DNA of 64,000 nt from Erythrobasidium yunnanense (lineage: Eukaryota; Basidiomycota; Cystobasidiomycetes; Erythrobasidiales; Erythrobasidiaceae): the NCBI GenBank assembly GCA_001600175.1, contig BCJC01000002.1, positions 1 through 64,000 of the forward strand, written 5' to 3'. Position numbers and translations under genes: made by a program. Under the pieces are notes generated by a model. That model worked only from the letters and a program-made list of their open reading frames with translations, searched no databases and was not told where the DNA came from. Positions 10,225 through 23,538 of the stretch are shown here, in pieces; the stretch's first letter is position 1, and the number at the start of each line of letters is the position of its first letter.

Positions 10225-12097
10225 AGCAGGTCTCTGACGCTTCGATGTATATTACTTTGGCATGCAGAATTTTATTTGGTATGCGTACTCGAAATGCCGT
10301 TCGGCGGCGGGAGCTGTGCTCTTCTCGTCGGTATCGAGACACCCTTTGACAGTATACAAGCTGTTTCGCGCGGTGCTTGGCTCAAGAGCATCTGAAAATA
10401 GGCCAATCCAGACATCTATTGCAACATGCATCCATGCTATGTCATATGTGCAACCTTCTCCACCAGGTGCGACTGCTCGCTTTGGCATTGATGTCAACAA
10501 GGCGCATCGGGAGTCTCACTCTGTAGCGTAGAATCTGCATCGAGGTGATGGTACTCGAAGATTCCATTAGCATTTCTGGGCCTGTTGTGTAAGGGACGGC
10601 CAGTCAAGAAGCATACATGCTGCTGCTCTCGATGCAAGCCGTAGATGAGCCAGCCAAGTCAGCGTGGAAGATAAAGATCAGATGTGAAGTATCAATCGAC
10701 ACCGTCGCCATTGGCATCGCGAAGAGGTCGCAGGTCATTGATTAGCAGAAAGTGGCTTTGACAGAAGCAGTCCGTGTTGGCGACGGGCAGCGGGCCCCCA
10801 GACAGATTGATCAAGGTTGTATCGATGTTGTATATACAGTGAGGTGGTGCGGTAGCAGTATCTATGGCTAGGTGTACTGGCGTGATGTCAGCAGAAGCAG
10901 AAGCGTGAGCATTGGCCTTCAAGCGGGGCTTGCGATACGTGAGATAGCATAGTGAAGATTGTTTGACAATTGTGTACCATGAGGAATGTTCCCATCCTCT
11001 GGCCTCCAAACGATACATGCCTATTTGCGTCTGGCTTGTTGGCGCGGCGTCTCAGCAAGCATGTATGATAAGCTTGCTATTCGCGCTCGTCATAAGGCTG
11101 TATAGAGATTGTTGCGTTGAGAGTTTGCGCCCTAGCATGGCTTCCTGTCCAAGCTGCGAATTGCGATTTGAAACGGCTGGATTTTGGAAGCATGCAGAAC
11201 GTTCTGATGCTTGAACATCAGGTTCTTTCCTCTCGTTTAGCTGGCTGAAGGCGACAGATGGGAGTACTGGTAGGAGGGCAGCCAGCAGCGATCGTGCTGA
11301 TGAGAACCGTTCTGCTCGACTTGTTCGGGATGTAACGCCGGTGTCATCTTCGTAAGCCTTTGCGATGATGCGTGGGTCTGGTAGCCTTGGTCAATGCCAG
11401 CTGATTTGGATTGGAAGATAAGGTGTTTATCGCTGGGCTAGGGCAGTCAATAGCATTGTTTTTACGCTGTGATCTTGCCCCAATGGTGCAGAGATTGCTC
11501 GCAGTCGTGCTTGACATCTGCTGGCTTCAACGAGACCTTCTGAAGTGCTTGGCATGTTCGAGCTGGTTGTTTCGCCGACTTGCTACGATGCCAGGAGATC
11601 TAGAAGCATTGCTACTCCTTCATATACGCGTTGAGATTGCCAGCTGGGCTGTTCAAGCTGTCGGTAGGGAACAGAGCTGAGAGTTTTAGCCCTGAAACGG
11701 CGTAAAGGCCGCGACTTGCACTAGGACCACTCGCTCTGACATACTCAGGGATGAATGTGCACCAGACCAGCAGTGGATCCAGCAGAAGACGATGCTTCAG
11801 AGGCCTGAACGCAACGAGCGACTTCGATTTCCATCCAGCTCCTGGCCGTTTTGGCTGTAGGATAGCTCGAGGGACTGGTGCTAGCTAGCTGCAGTGTTTA
11901 AGCATCTACAGCATCACTTTGCAAGCTTCTCTGGCCCTTCCTGAACGCTATCAGCGATGACTAGACATTCACGTGTTGAAGCACGCGGCTGCAATCAGTC
12001 GTGATTGAAGACCGAGCGACAGCTTTCTTTTCCTGTTCATCATCTGCTTAACACTACTGTTCATCACGGTACACGCTAAGCCTGGTGCGCTGTCGCC
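10225..12097. other. 1.9-kb stretch without a recognised gene
   Basis: The largest gene-poor gap in the left half. A minus-strand frame at 11018-10692 contains an ankyrin-like ADITPVHLAI fragment but no complete repeat, and a plus-strand frame at 11411-11680 is Leu-rich without a known domain. The last 200 bases are presumably the promoter of the ABCC gene. I see no RNA gene or repeat. Confidence 0.4.
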
Positions 12098-15000
12098 ATG
12101 AGCGCTTCAAGCGCCTGCCCGCAAGATTCGGCTTTCGTGCGTTTGAGAGCATGGCTCTAAGCAAGTCCGAGCATCCAGGCTGATGAGCAAAGGTATGTTT
12201 TCTAGGGCCCTGTATCTACATGCCGACCTTTCGACTTCACTGTAACCTTCGAGCAAGCGATATTGGCCATTCTTCCGAACGCAATCTTCTTCCTTCTTGC
12301 ACTCTATCTCCTCTATGATCTTACTATCAAACGGACAACAAGGCTCATAACCAGCTTCAAATACCTCCCGAGATTGGGAAAGACCCTTCTGGCAGCAAAG
12401 CTGGGAGTCGCGGGATTGTCGCTAGTCTTCGACATCCTAGCACTGGCAGCATATGCAGGGAAGAACGGTGGAGATATAGTGACCGCTTCATTGGCTACAA
12501 GCTTCATCGCCTCAAGTCTGATTCTCCCCATCCTGCACCTGGAGTTCTTTCGAAGGCTACGCGCTTCACCTCTCATCACGCTATACCTTACGATATCAAC
12601 TCTTTGCAACGCCGCTCGCATACGGACATTCGCCATAATCGGCCTGCCTTCGTCCAGATCCTTCTTCTTCTCCACTTTTGTCGCTGGTTTTACGAGCAGG
12701 ATAATCTTGTGGGTCTTGGAGACAGCGCCGAAGGGCGCATTCGTCGAGATGGCAGAGGGCGATAAGCCTTTGGCACACGAAGAGACGTCCTCCTTCGTTG
12801 CTAGACTGCTTATCACTAGCGTCGACCCTGTCCTTTGGAAAGGCTTCAGGAGCAACCTTACAATACAATCTCTGGGATCAATCCATTCACAGTACGACTC
12901 GGAGATACTTTTCGATGACGGCTTCCCTTACTGGCAAAAGCACCTGGCTACGAATCGGAAGAATCCCCTGCTGAGAACCATGTTCTCATGCTTTGGTGGC
13001 GTCCTCTTAGCACCTATTGTTCCGTGCATCATCTATTCCTCAGCACAAGCGACCCAGCCAACCCTCGTTTCGGACGTAATTCGCTTCATCGAAAGCTATA
13101 GAACAACGAATCCTGCACCCGTTGAGCATGGATGGGGCCTGGTCGCAGCCTATGGACTCGTCTTCCTCATCTCTACTTTCTCTTGGGGTCTCTTCCAGAT
13201 GAATGCTCTGCGCTGCTCCGTCGCAGTTCGTGGCTTTCTCGTCCAAATGGTCTACCGTAAAGCGCTGCGCGTCAATATCGACATTGCCAAGGAGATCGGA
13301 ACGGGGCAGTCTACCTCTCTTATGAGCGTCGACATCGAAAGAATCGTCAATCAGACGGAGTCGCTGCACCTCCTCTACTCGTCCTTTATCATTGTTCTGA
13401 TCGGAATGATCATCCTATACTATACGATTGGAGCAGTCTTTGTCTCGACAATTATCGTAGCAGTCATCTTCCTCCTCAGTATACCATGGCTTGCAAGGAA
13501 CGTCCCGTCCTATCAGAAAGCATGGTCTGCGCGAACAGACCAACGAGTCAGACTGGTCAACTCCATCCTACGAAACATCACAGCAGTCAAACTGAGCGGC
13601 TACGAAGACATTCTGGTCAAGAAATTGATAGAATTGAGAAGGATGGAGCAGTCTAGACAAGCTGCCTACCTGAAAAGGGTACTTGTGATTTCGGGTCTTA
13701 CGAACTGGCTTAAAGGACTGCTAAGCTTAGCAACGCTCATCACATATACAATCGCATCACAACTCTCAGATAGTCACACGGTCGATACAGCTGTCTTCTT
13801 CACCGTGATAGCTGTTCTGGGAGTTGTGACGGATCCTCTCCTTATCGTGGGGCAAAGATATGCAGCTATCATGGCTGCTCTGGCGTCTTTGCGAAGAATA
13901 GAGGAGTTCCTTCAACAGCCGGAGAAGGTAGACTATCGGCTCGAGAACGAGAGGATAGAAGGAAAGGATTTAAGCTTCGGCCCCACATCGGACACGGTCT
14001 TGTTGAAGGAGATGTCCTTCTCGCTGCCGGTCGATGCCCTTACGATGGTCGTGGGACAAGTCGGCGCGGTGAGCATACCTTGTCCTATCTCAGCTACTTC
14101 GGCTGAGCGCGTAAATTCTGTAGGGCAAATCTACGCTCCTACATGGATTACTCGGCGAAGCAAACAAGCTGGCTGGCGAACTACATTTTCCTACCAATAT
14201 TTCGATTGGCTACTGTTCGCAAGATGCGTGGCTGAAGGTGAGTCAGCATTCCGCGCACTGAATATAGTCGCTGACTCTGGTCCAGCCCGGTGACAGCATA
14301 CGGGAGAATATCCAATTCACAAGTCCTTTCAATCCAGCCTTGTATCGCTCGATCGTCAAGGCTTGCTCTTTGGACACCGATTTCAGAGTAAGAAGATAGT
14401 ACACGACCCACTCATGCAGTAGTCCTTACCGTGCATCTACCAGGTCTGGCCGCAGGGAGATCGACAAAAAGCACAAGGGCTCTCAGGCGGGCAAAAGCAA
14501 AGAATAGCGCTCGCTCGAGCACTGTATGCACGACCAGATCTGCTCATCCTGGACGATGTCTTCTCGGCCTTAGACAAGCAGACAGAAGAGCACATCTTCC
14601 AATCTCTCTTCGGCCCGCAAGGCTTGCTGAACAACAAGACTACCATTCTAGCCACCAATGGTGTACATCGACTGCCTAGAGCGGACTACGTTATAGCTCT
14701 TGGCGACCGAATGATCGCGCAGCAGGGCACATACGAGGAGATCTGCAACTCACCAGGAGCTGTTCAGCAACTTCTGGCTGTTGTCGACGCGACTGAGTCG
14801 GGCAGTAATGCAAAAGCTGTCAAAAGGGACTCTCCTCTTGAGCGGTCCGATGATGCAACCAGTTCCTACATAGCCTCCGTTCACGCCAAGGTCGACGACA
14901 TCGAGGACGAGATGGCAGCTGTCTTATCCACGAAATCTCCCAGTCGCGTGTACTTCACGGCCGGAGGCATCTTTTCCTTCATACTCGTACTGCTCTTATG

Positions 15001-17275
15001 CATAATGTTCTCGGTCGTGCCAGGAATCGTCCCGGTCTACATACAGGCTTGGACTACTTCTGTAAAAGTCAACCAAAGCCATATGTATGCGTATCTGGGT
15101 GGCTAGTAAGCGCGAGCGGTTTTTAACAGAGATTCGGCTTACTGACCAATTTTGGACAGCATCGCACTAGAGATGGCATTTGCCATTCTCTTTGTTATGG
15201 CGCTCTTCTACTACTTTATCGTATACATTCGCGATGCAGGACGAAGATTACATGCTCGGGCGGCTCAAAGTCTCATGCGGTAAATCGGCTATCATGTTAC
15301 ATTGAGGCCGCTACTCATAGCTCCGCTCCACAGGGCGCCCATCTCGTATTTCCAGGACAAGCCTATCGGACGACTGCTGTCGCGCTTCTCGCAAGATCTT
15401 TTCGTTATCGACTTTGAACTTCCGAATGCCTTCACAAACTGTTTCTGCCTGATAGTGGAGATGCTTGTCATGAGTGTTATTATCACGGTCGCAGGTAAGC
15501 CGAGCAACACCTGGCCAGTCAGATCGCTTCTGAACCCTTTATCAGCACCCTATGTGGGCATCGTTCTGCTCTGTACCTTGATTATGGGCATCGCTTTACA
15601 GAGGTTTTACGTCGTAAGTGGCATATGCACGCGCAGATATCGTTAGTCTAATTTCTTACCTAGCGTACGAGCCGTCAAGTCCGGAGAATGGATTTCATAG
15701 CCAAATCACCGCTATATACCCTTTTTGCGGAGACGTAAGTTTCTTCTGCATTCTGCAGGACAAGTTCACTAACACTGGGGGTTCCAGCATCGCAACGGAC
15801 GGCCTCAAGACGATAAGAGCGGTACGAGCTGAGCCGGACCTCATTCGTCTTGCCATCGATAAAGGAAACACTTCGCAAGTGCCATATTGTGAGCTTCAGA
15901 TGTCACAAATGCTGTTTCAAGCTCATATTGGTATTCGTCTTGATAGACATCATGCAAGCAGTCAAAAAGTGGCTCAATTTGGTAATGGGTTTGGTAGTGA
16001 CCATTATCAATGTCATGCTGGTACTGCTAGCAGTCATCAATCGGAGCAGCACCTCAGCTGGATTGCTGGCTGTTGCGCTAGTCCAAGCGACTTCATTGGT
16101 CTTTACACTCAACCTAACGATCGTCTCGGCAGCAGAGGTGAATATCAGACCTTTGGGATCGATCGCAGCTGACATCTATCCAGTTCGAAACATGTCTCGT
16201 AGCCGTCTCTCGTGTCCAAGAGACCATTGAGACAGAACCAGAAGAGGATGAAAAGATGCAAAACAGTTTCTCCCAGATCGACGACGATGTTACCAAGGAG
16301 CTAGAGCTCAAGAAATTGAAGACACCAGACCAAGCCAGACCTGATCATTGGATCACAGCTGGATCGGTCCGCTTCGAGGATGTGACCATGAGGTATCGCC
16401 CTGACCTGCCTCCCGCGCTGGCAAACCTTAGCTTCAAGGTCGCCGGAGGCAAGAAGGTTGGGATTGTGGGTAGATCAGGCTGCGGAAAGAGCACTTGTCT
16501 CGCAGCCTTGTTTAGGATGGTGCGCATTCCCCTGTCGAAACATCGAGAGCTAGCTAATATCGACCTCTACTCGTAGACCGAAGTCGAAAGCGGCGGTATA
16601 TACATCGATGGTGTCAACATCAAAGATCTTCCTCGGACGATGCTGCGTAATGCAATGACTGTTATTCCGCAAGATCCCCTTGTGCTAGAATTGTCTGTCC
16701 GAGAAAACCTAGACCTCGAAGGCGTCTGCTCAGATCAGCAAATATGGTCTGCTCTCGAACGGACGCAGTGCAAAGCGTTGATCGAAGGTCTCCCTAGCAA
16801 GCTCGACACTATCGTTTCAGGGGATGGTGGGGACTTCTCGTAGGTCTCCAGTATACCGTTCTGCTACTCTATCGGCTTACGCTGCGGTGCAGGCGTGGTG
16901 AAAGACAGCTGCTTGCATTGGCACGTGCGCTGCTGCGTAATCGCAAACTCTTGGTTCTCGACGAAGCCTCATCATCGGTAGATGTTGCTACGGATGCTGT
17001 TATTCAGCAAGTCCTCAGGACCGCATTTTCGAATTGCAGTAAGTTTAGAATAGTTAGCTCGTTGATCACAATAGCTGACATTACCTGAAGCCATTCTAGC
17101 GGTAGCCCATCGCCTCAACACCTTGCTGGATTATGACGAGATCATTGTCCTATCACAAGGCCACATTGTGGAGCAGGGTCCACCTAGCGAACTTATGGCG
17201 AGACCCCAAGGCGCATTCAGCCTTTTGCTGAGAGGGCTGAGCCAGGACAAGGGCGAGGAGATAACAGCAGCATAG
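12098..17275 (+). CDS. ABCC-family (MRP/YCF1-like) full ABC transporter
   Basis: A membrane ATP-driven exporter of organic anions or conjugates; substrate unknown. Fifteen exons (12098-12136, 12206-14068, 14124-14237, 14286-14387, 14444-15105, 15160-15279, 15334-15494, 15546-15613, 15664-15734, 15788-15888, 15947-16137, 16184-16519, 16577-16839, 16893-17038, 17100-17275) give 1470 residues, normal for fungal ABCC. Exon 1 supplies [13 protein letters not shown], joined to the family-typical [20 protein letters not shown]. Then come the N-terminal helices (TMD0 type), TMD1, NBD1 (Walker A completed across a splice at about 630-638, LSGGQ at 719-723, LLILDD near 740-744), TMD2 and NBD2 (GRSGCGKST 1260-1268, SRGER 1364-1368, LLVLDE to Glu1388, then AHRLN). 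NBD1 has Asp instead of the catalytic Glu, as is usual in this family. Every junction keeps phase, so the gene looks intact. Confidence 0.93.
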
Positions 17276-17595
17276 TCTTTATTATATACAAGCTGAGTGC
17301 AGGGTTGTAGTTTATCATGAGTCAGACGTAGTCCTGGCAGCGAGGAGCCGTCGATACGCTGAAAGCAGCTTGTATGTATCCGAAGTATGATGTAGCCATT
17401 CGTTAGAATGAGATAAAAGGATTTGGGTTCATATAGAAATGAAGTCGAGCAAGTCAACGCAACTCATGTTGAAGAGGCCGACTGGAATGCAGTTGATTAT
17501 TGTCTCAAGCTGTCATTAGACGCGTATTTAGCAAGCACAACGATTCAATCATTTTAAATGCTGTCTCCGCACTGCAGCACTACAAGCCTTTCCGC
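17276..17595. other. Convergent intergenic stretch
   Basis: Holds the 3' ends of the ABC transporter and of the amino-acid transporter, which face each other. No further gene seen. Confidence 0.6.
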
Positions 17596-19936
17596 TCAAG
17601 CATTTGCTTTGCAGCCAAACGATGTGGCCTGTCCGACCTCGAAGGCCGACTTTACGCTTTCTCCTGTTCCGTACATTCCCATAGCCACAGTAGCGAGACA
17701 GGCCAAGAAGTAGCATAGCATGACTATCTTCCAGCCGAAAGACAGCATGCCTCCACCAAACCAAGCGCGAGTCCATCTGGCCATCGACTTCCACGACTCG
17801 CTGGGCGTCCATTTGGTGCCGTACCCACTGAAGTGCTCGTCTTCCTTGCCAGCGTCGGTCTTGAGATGGTAGCACAGCATGAGGAGGGGTCTGCACTGGA
17901 ATGTCAGTAATTTTCGCCAATTCATCGAAACCCAAACGCACGGGAAAGTATAAGTGAACTGGAAGATACAGACAGCACCGACAAGACCTAGAAGTCGATA
18001 TGAACGTGAGCTCAGAATACGGCCTTGACGGGATGGAGCGACTTACCTGTCATAGCTCCAAGAGCCGGAACGGAGCTTCCAATGACGAAAGCAATCGCCC
18101 AGTAGCAGGGAATAAAAGCGGTCCAGCAAATGCGTCCTTTCCTCGTGTTCAAAGGCGGGAATCCGAGCAAGTCCTGGAACACGTTGATGTAAATGACTGC
18201 AAGCAAATTGGTCAGAGGATAGGAACATGATGTACAAACGGGGTTCTGCTGCGTACCTTTCACCCCGATATTGCCGTACAAGCATGCGGCGATGAGGCCG
18301 GTGATGATGGCCAGGATGTTGCAGAAAGTTTGACTCCAATACGGTACGAGGCCAAAATAGGACTGTGCTTGAGTGTACTGTCCCTGCTGGGTGTACCAGA
18401 CTATGCCATAAACCATATACGCGATCGTAATGATTGTGTCCGCAAGAAACATGCCTGGAGTGGAAGAAAAGTCAAAGTCAGCTCGGAGACAGGAGACACA
18501 AATCGGCAGTCGTAACAATAGCCTCGTACCTTTCCAGAAATCCATTGGACGACGCACTGTTGACTAATGTCAGTGACGGCCGCTCAGCTGGACCGGACTC
18601 AACGCACTTTCAGAGATCATCTCGGGGAAAATCATAGCCCCGCCGTATGCAAAGACGATGTTGAACATTCCGTTGATCTGAGCTTCAATACTTCCAGAGT
18701 TGAAGGCTTTGACCACCACGGGACCGTCGCCCAGTGTCGAGTCTGCAGCATTGGCGACCGCATAGTTTGGCCCGGTGTTACAGACGACACCCAAAGATAC
18801 GAAGATGACTGCAAGTCCGTCAGTGACGCTACGTTGACTATCATCTGAGGTACTCACTGAGGAAATTCAGGAAGACCGACATCTGCCCGATGACTCCAAA
18901 GTTTCGCAATGAACGAATCTGACCAATGAGCATTCCAGCAAGTGCCATGATGAGTACACAAACTGAGAAGCAGAGGTTGCCCTTGGCGACTTGGTAGAGG
19001 GACTGGCCATTAGAGAGACAGATGATTCCGACATTGACGATGAGCTGGATGGATTGGAGGATGGTAGCAAAGTATCGCAGAGGCTTGCCCACGAGTCTTT
19101 CGCAAATATCACCGTCTGTTCTGTACTTTCAGCTAGAAGTCTCGATCAAGCAGAGTTCTCACGCACAAGTACGAATAGGGTAGCGATCGGAATCCAGTCT
19201 GTTGTAGAGGAAACCGATAAAGTATGCAGAAATGCTTGCGATAACACCAAAGAAGAAGTACTGAGACAGGGGTAAGCATTGTATCCGAATGGTAAACCAA
19301 ACAACCTACACAGCAGACGCCCGGGACCATCCCCATGTTTGCAATGGCATAAGGTGCATTGAATGGTCCCAAGATGTCTGTCGTGATTAAATAGGTGATG
19401 GTAGTCCAGCCAGCGATTCTGAGAGCTCGTTGAGCGGTCAACCGCTCTGCCTCGTCTTCCGTGAGTCCGTCATATTCCTGGCCCCTTCGCAGGGTCGTGA
19501 CTGTGATGTCAATATTGGGTTCGCGCTTCTTATCCTTCTCGCCGTCTATCGCTTGATGGGCATCGTCTGGTAAAAACAGAGTGGGAGATTTGCGATGGCC
19601 GTCAGCAGCAGTTGGCCTCGGGGCAATCCTGCCTCCATTCTTGATGAGCTTGAAGATATTGGGTCTCTCGTCTGCATTGTACACCATCAGTGCGCCGTCT
19701 CTGCCAATGGAGTGCTGCTCACATTCATTGCCCTCCGCATCGACGCCATTCCCGGAGGTGCCGTCTCGCTCGCTCTGTCGCTTCAGGTCGGCCCAATAGC
19801 GGTATTCAGAGAAGGTAGGCTTGAGACGCTGAGCAGCAGTGAATTGACGAGGGTGGTTTTCCGCATATTGACCTCGCTCGGCACCGATGGGATCGATGGG
19901 CTCGCTGCCTGCAAGATTAGCTGCGTTGACTGCCAT
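17596..19936 (-). CDS. AAAP-family amino-acid transporter
   Basis: A multi-pass permease of the amino acid/auxin permease family, probably in the plasma or vacuolar membrane. Nine exons on the minus strand (19936-19310, 19260-19167, 19115-18858, 18808-18608, 18556-18530, 18454-18257, 18196-18047, 17987-17942, 17890-17596) give 631 residues. About 160 hydrophilic residues (charged, with a TEDEAERLTAQRALRIAGW stretch) precede the first membrane segment, TTITYLITTDILGPFNAPYA, where the family usually has its gapped first helix. Later segments include GMFNIVFAYGGAMIFPEM and FTYTFPPLLMLCYH, both typical. The last exon uses an acceptor TGCAG rather than the CCAG four bases earlier, the only choice that keeps phase. 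The substrate cannot be told. The N-terminal extension resembles those of fungal Mtr- and Avt-type carriers. Confidence 0.88.
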
Positions 19937-20598
19937 GGCGTTTGCAAGCTGTTTGATAGGACAAGGGAGAAGAACCTCAAGATGCTCAGGTGAGCTTTAT
20001 GTCTGGCGTCTAAATTTAAGGCCAATCCCAAATTAGTGCTCGCAGTCTGCCCGGCCTGCGATAGGCTTGATAGTGAATTACTCCGCTGTCTGCGACAGCC
20101 GGTCTGTGCATGTGGGTGGGCATGTCATATGGAGCGAAACTTCCAGGAAGAGTTGATTTTCGGCAGGGAGCACGTCGAACTTGCGCAGTAGCACTTTGTG
20201 CGCAGTAATTTCACCATAGATAGCGATTTTGCGTTATAGCAGACTATGCTGATACCGGAGCTGCCGAGAGACTGCTTATCGCAAATCGCGAGAGACGCAA
20301 GAGCCAACTGGCAGGCTGCATTATATCAGAAGTGGATGTCGAGCTTGATCGGTGTCGTCTATATGCGATATAGCTATATATCGTGAAAGCAAGCTGCTAC
20401 ATATGCCAAAGTCGCGGAGATCGGGACGTCGGCGTGAAGGAAGAGCAGATGTCCATTTCATTGCTGGCTGCTTTGTAATCTGCTAGATACACTATTTGAC
20501 TGATTGCATTAATATAACTCGTCCTTCTTTGCTTGTTTGAAGCATATCGCTTGTTTCATCTTCTTCCCTCCGCATCTGCGCGCTGCCCGCTTGAAACA
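19937..20598. other. Promoter region of the amino-acid transporter
   Basis: An intergenic region of 662 bases upstream of the minus-strand transporter and downstream of the sedolisin gene. It includes an AT-rich near-palindrome (CGATATAGC...TATATATCG) around 20366-20384. No gene seen. Confidence 0.45.
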
Positions 20599-22994
20599 CT
20601 ACGGCAAGGCAAGGACCTGCTCTAGCATAGGCTGGAACACAGGCGCACCGAAACCTGTTGCAGCATCCCAGCCTTCTAGAGCGGGGAAGCCAAGGGTATA
20701 GTTACAGCCTTCTGAAAAGGCCGGGTTGCTGCCTACAGTGGTATCTTGAAGAGCATCTCCTGAAAGTTTGCCGGAATAAAGCAGTGGGTTGAGGAAACCA
20801 ATTGGGGTCTTGTTGGCAGCCAGGCGACCGTCGTTGAGCAAAGTCAGGAAGCCGGCCAATCCAGGGGCAGAAGCACTTGTTCCAGAAATTCGCACGTTGG
20901 AACCGTTGAAGAAAATGGAAAAGTTGCGTCCATTGAAGCTGATGTCCGGGTAGGCACGGCCTTCCTTGTTGAAGGGCAAGATGCGGTACTTCTCATAATC
21001 GACCTTGTTCAGGTAATTATCAATAGTGTCCTTGGGCTGATAAGATGGTCTAGAGAAGTAGTTGCTGAATCCACCTCCTCCACTGCCTCCTCCTCTGGGG
21101 AAGATAGTGACATCTAGAATACCGATCAGCTTTCCTGTTCGAACGCATCGAAGGCTGGGGACTCACATCTGCTGTTACCAAAACCAGTGACACCTCCGAC
21201 AGCAGTCACGTATGGACATGTAGAAGGGAAAGCCGGTAGGAATTCATGCCGATTAGAGCCATCATTCACAGTGCAGTTCGTCTAGGGCGAAAACGAAAGT
21301 TCAGCTAGGCATAGTCGTCACGCACATTAATACGTACAGGTTGGACACCTCCTGGCCCGAAATCTCCAGCAGAGAATAGAAGAGTCACGCCGCGGGCACC
21401 CAGTTTGGCGAACTCTCCACACACACGAGTTGCGTACGACTAAGAGACAGTCAGTATATTACGGTCAGTATCTTATTGTCTTGTGAAGTTCAGATCAGAC
21501 AACGACCTACGAATGGCACCGACTGCTCATCGTCATCGTAAGAAGTCGAGATGACATATGGAACCGACTTCTGAGACAGAACGTATTGAACCCAGGCGAG
21601 ATAGTCCTCGTTGCCCACTGGTTGGAGAGAACATAAGTAAGTATATAAGCGCGACTGACTGGATGTGACCAAATGGGGTGCTTACTCATTGCGGAATTTA
21701 AAGCAGAGGTGGTTAATTCATCGGGGTTGATTGGCGGTACTCCAGAGGTCGACCAGAAGGTGCCCTTAGCGGGATACGCGATGCCCAGAGCCTCTGTGAT
21801 GCCATGTCAGCGCGAGCAGCGCGAGCACTTTGGGGCGTCAACACCAACCTTGCACGTCCAGAGCAGCTTCTCCTTCGCCTTCGTCACTGCATTGACCGTG
21901 TTCGTCAGACCAGGTCCAAGACGCATAAGAGGAGGATGAAAAATCCCGGGTAGGAGGTTGCACTCACGCAAAATCCTGAGGATTGGTGCCGTTATTGACT
22001 AGGACAACAGTGTAGTTGGCCCCTGCAGCTTGCGGTGCAAACTTGTTCAGGAACTGAGACAGATCGGCGAAATTGAGATCTGTGCAGCGGCCTCAGCTGA
22101 GTCCGACAATGACACGAAGGGATAATACTGACGTTCGCCAAGGAAAGCGGTGATTCCAAAGCTGTTCTTGTCGGCTGCCTTCGAGGCTAAAGGAGTTGAT
22201 GTGATCAGGAACGTAAATCAAGGAAGGAGGGGAACAGCGACCTACTATAATTTTCGTAGCCGTAATCCTTGGCTAAGCATTCCAATGTTACGTTTGTACT
22301 GTTGCACAATCCGCCATATGCGAGCTGTGGCTCTTCATATGGGAACGAGGGTATATCGCTGCTATCTAGCGCTGACGCCGACTCGTCCATGATGGTGCTA
22401 GAAAGAGCTCTACCTGCTCGTCCGAAGTAGATTGTTGGCGAGACAAGGTCTACATGTTCGTGCAGTCTGGCTGGCAGCGAGTATCCCGTAGTTCTGACAA
22501 TCTGGGCTTTGCCATCGGTATAGACGTGATACTCTGCTTGGAGCATTTCCTCGGCTAGACTGATAGGGATTCGCACATTGACCCAATTCGAGTCGGTGTG
22601 CGCCTTGGTTATGCCGTGAGATCGTAGCCATTCTTGCACCAGCCCGTACGTTTCGGTGCTTGCAGAGGTAAGATCATCTATGTCCTCTTTCGTGAGCTGA
22701 TGAAAGCGAAATCAGTGCTATGCGAGCGGACTCTCCTGGACAGGGACTGACATGCTGCCCGTATCTTTCGTGATTAGGGTCCGCAATCTCGTAAAGATGC
22801 TGTGAGATATCTCCACTCTCTCGAAGGGCAATGCGGAGATCGATGAGTTGATCCGGATGTGCTCGGTCCACAATTTGCCAGTCTTCACGGGAACCTGGGA
22901 TCGATTCGAAAGCTTGGTGCTGTCTTGTCCAATGACGAGGAGCAGCTAGAGCTAGGCTAAAGCCTGCTACGAGCAGGGTGGCAGAGAATTTCAT
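20599..22994 (-). CDS. Secreted sedolisin-family protease (S53, tripeptidyl-peptidase-like)
   Basis: An acid-active secreted serine carboxyl protease. Ten exons (22994-22752, 22696-22246, 22186-22133, 22079-21968, 21886-21849, 21793-21686, 21617-21511, 21439-21338, 21281-21167, 21113-20599) encode 614 residues. A signal peptide ([17 protein letters not shown]) is followed by a pro-domain (about 20-190) and the catalytic domain. The catalytic Glu and Asp are in GEAALD (Glu293, Asp297), assembled over splice junctions. The oxyanion-type region includes SAGDFGPGG, and the nucleophile Ser523 lies in GTSASAP. The C-terminal GWDAATGFG is the calcium-binding motif (Asp593). All junctions keep phase. 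TPP1-like versus endopeptidase specificity cannot be told. A GGAA-rich tract lies in its promoter. Confidence 0.93.
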
Positions 22995-23538
22995 GCTTCA
23001 AGGAGGTGGGAGAAGGAAGGAAGGGAGCAGTCAAGGAAGGAAGGAAGATTGGCTGTTCGCATCGTTGATAGCATTACGCGCTAATGAGCTTTCTTGCTGT
23101 CAACGCATGCGCAGGTCTGATAATAGCGACGGTCTTTTCTTGACAGTCGTGCCGGACTACTTGCGCGCTCACTGTAACGATAAGGTGGCCGCAGCAGATG
23201 CATGTAGTATCGCTATCAGCTGAGGTTAGCAAAAGAGCTACTTAGGCAGGTTGCAGCACATGGGTTTGCGCAAGAGCTCGAAAGTATCCGCCTTCTCGGA
23301 GTAGCATCAAGTCCAGTGGGTCTGCAGCGCATGCTGATTCGACTTCGGCTGTCAGAAGCCGCAGTCTCAATATTCTCTTTGCGGCGGTCACCATTGCAGC
23401 GCAGTCCGTACAGGCGGCCTGGTCGTGTTCATCCGCGAAAGGGAAAAAGCAAGACAAAAAGGTGCAGGCAGCTCATAATCAATACTAAGAATGTATTATA
23501 TTAGAGCTATGCTATCTACGCTGTTTATCGCCATGCAA
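22995..23538. other. Upstream region of the sedolisin gene with a purine tract
   Basis: Immediately upstream of the protease start there is a run of GGAA/GGAAG units (about 23001-23050). The rest shows no gene. Confidence 0.5.

Noticed and set aside
10692-11018. Ankyrin-like fragment on the minus strand
   Set aside because: Only one short motif matches; no second repeat was found.
11411-11680. Leu-rich plus-strand frame
   Set aside because: No domain, no splice context, and not near a plausible promoter.
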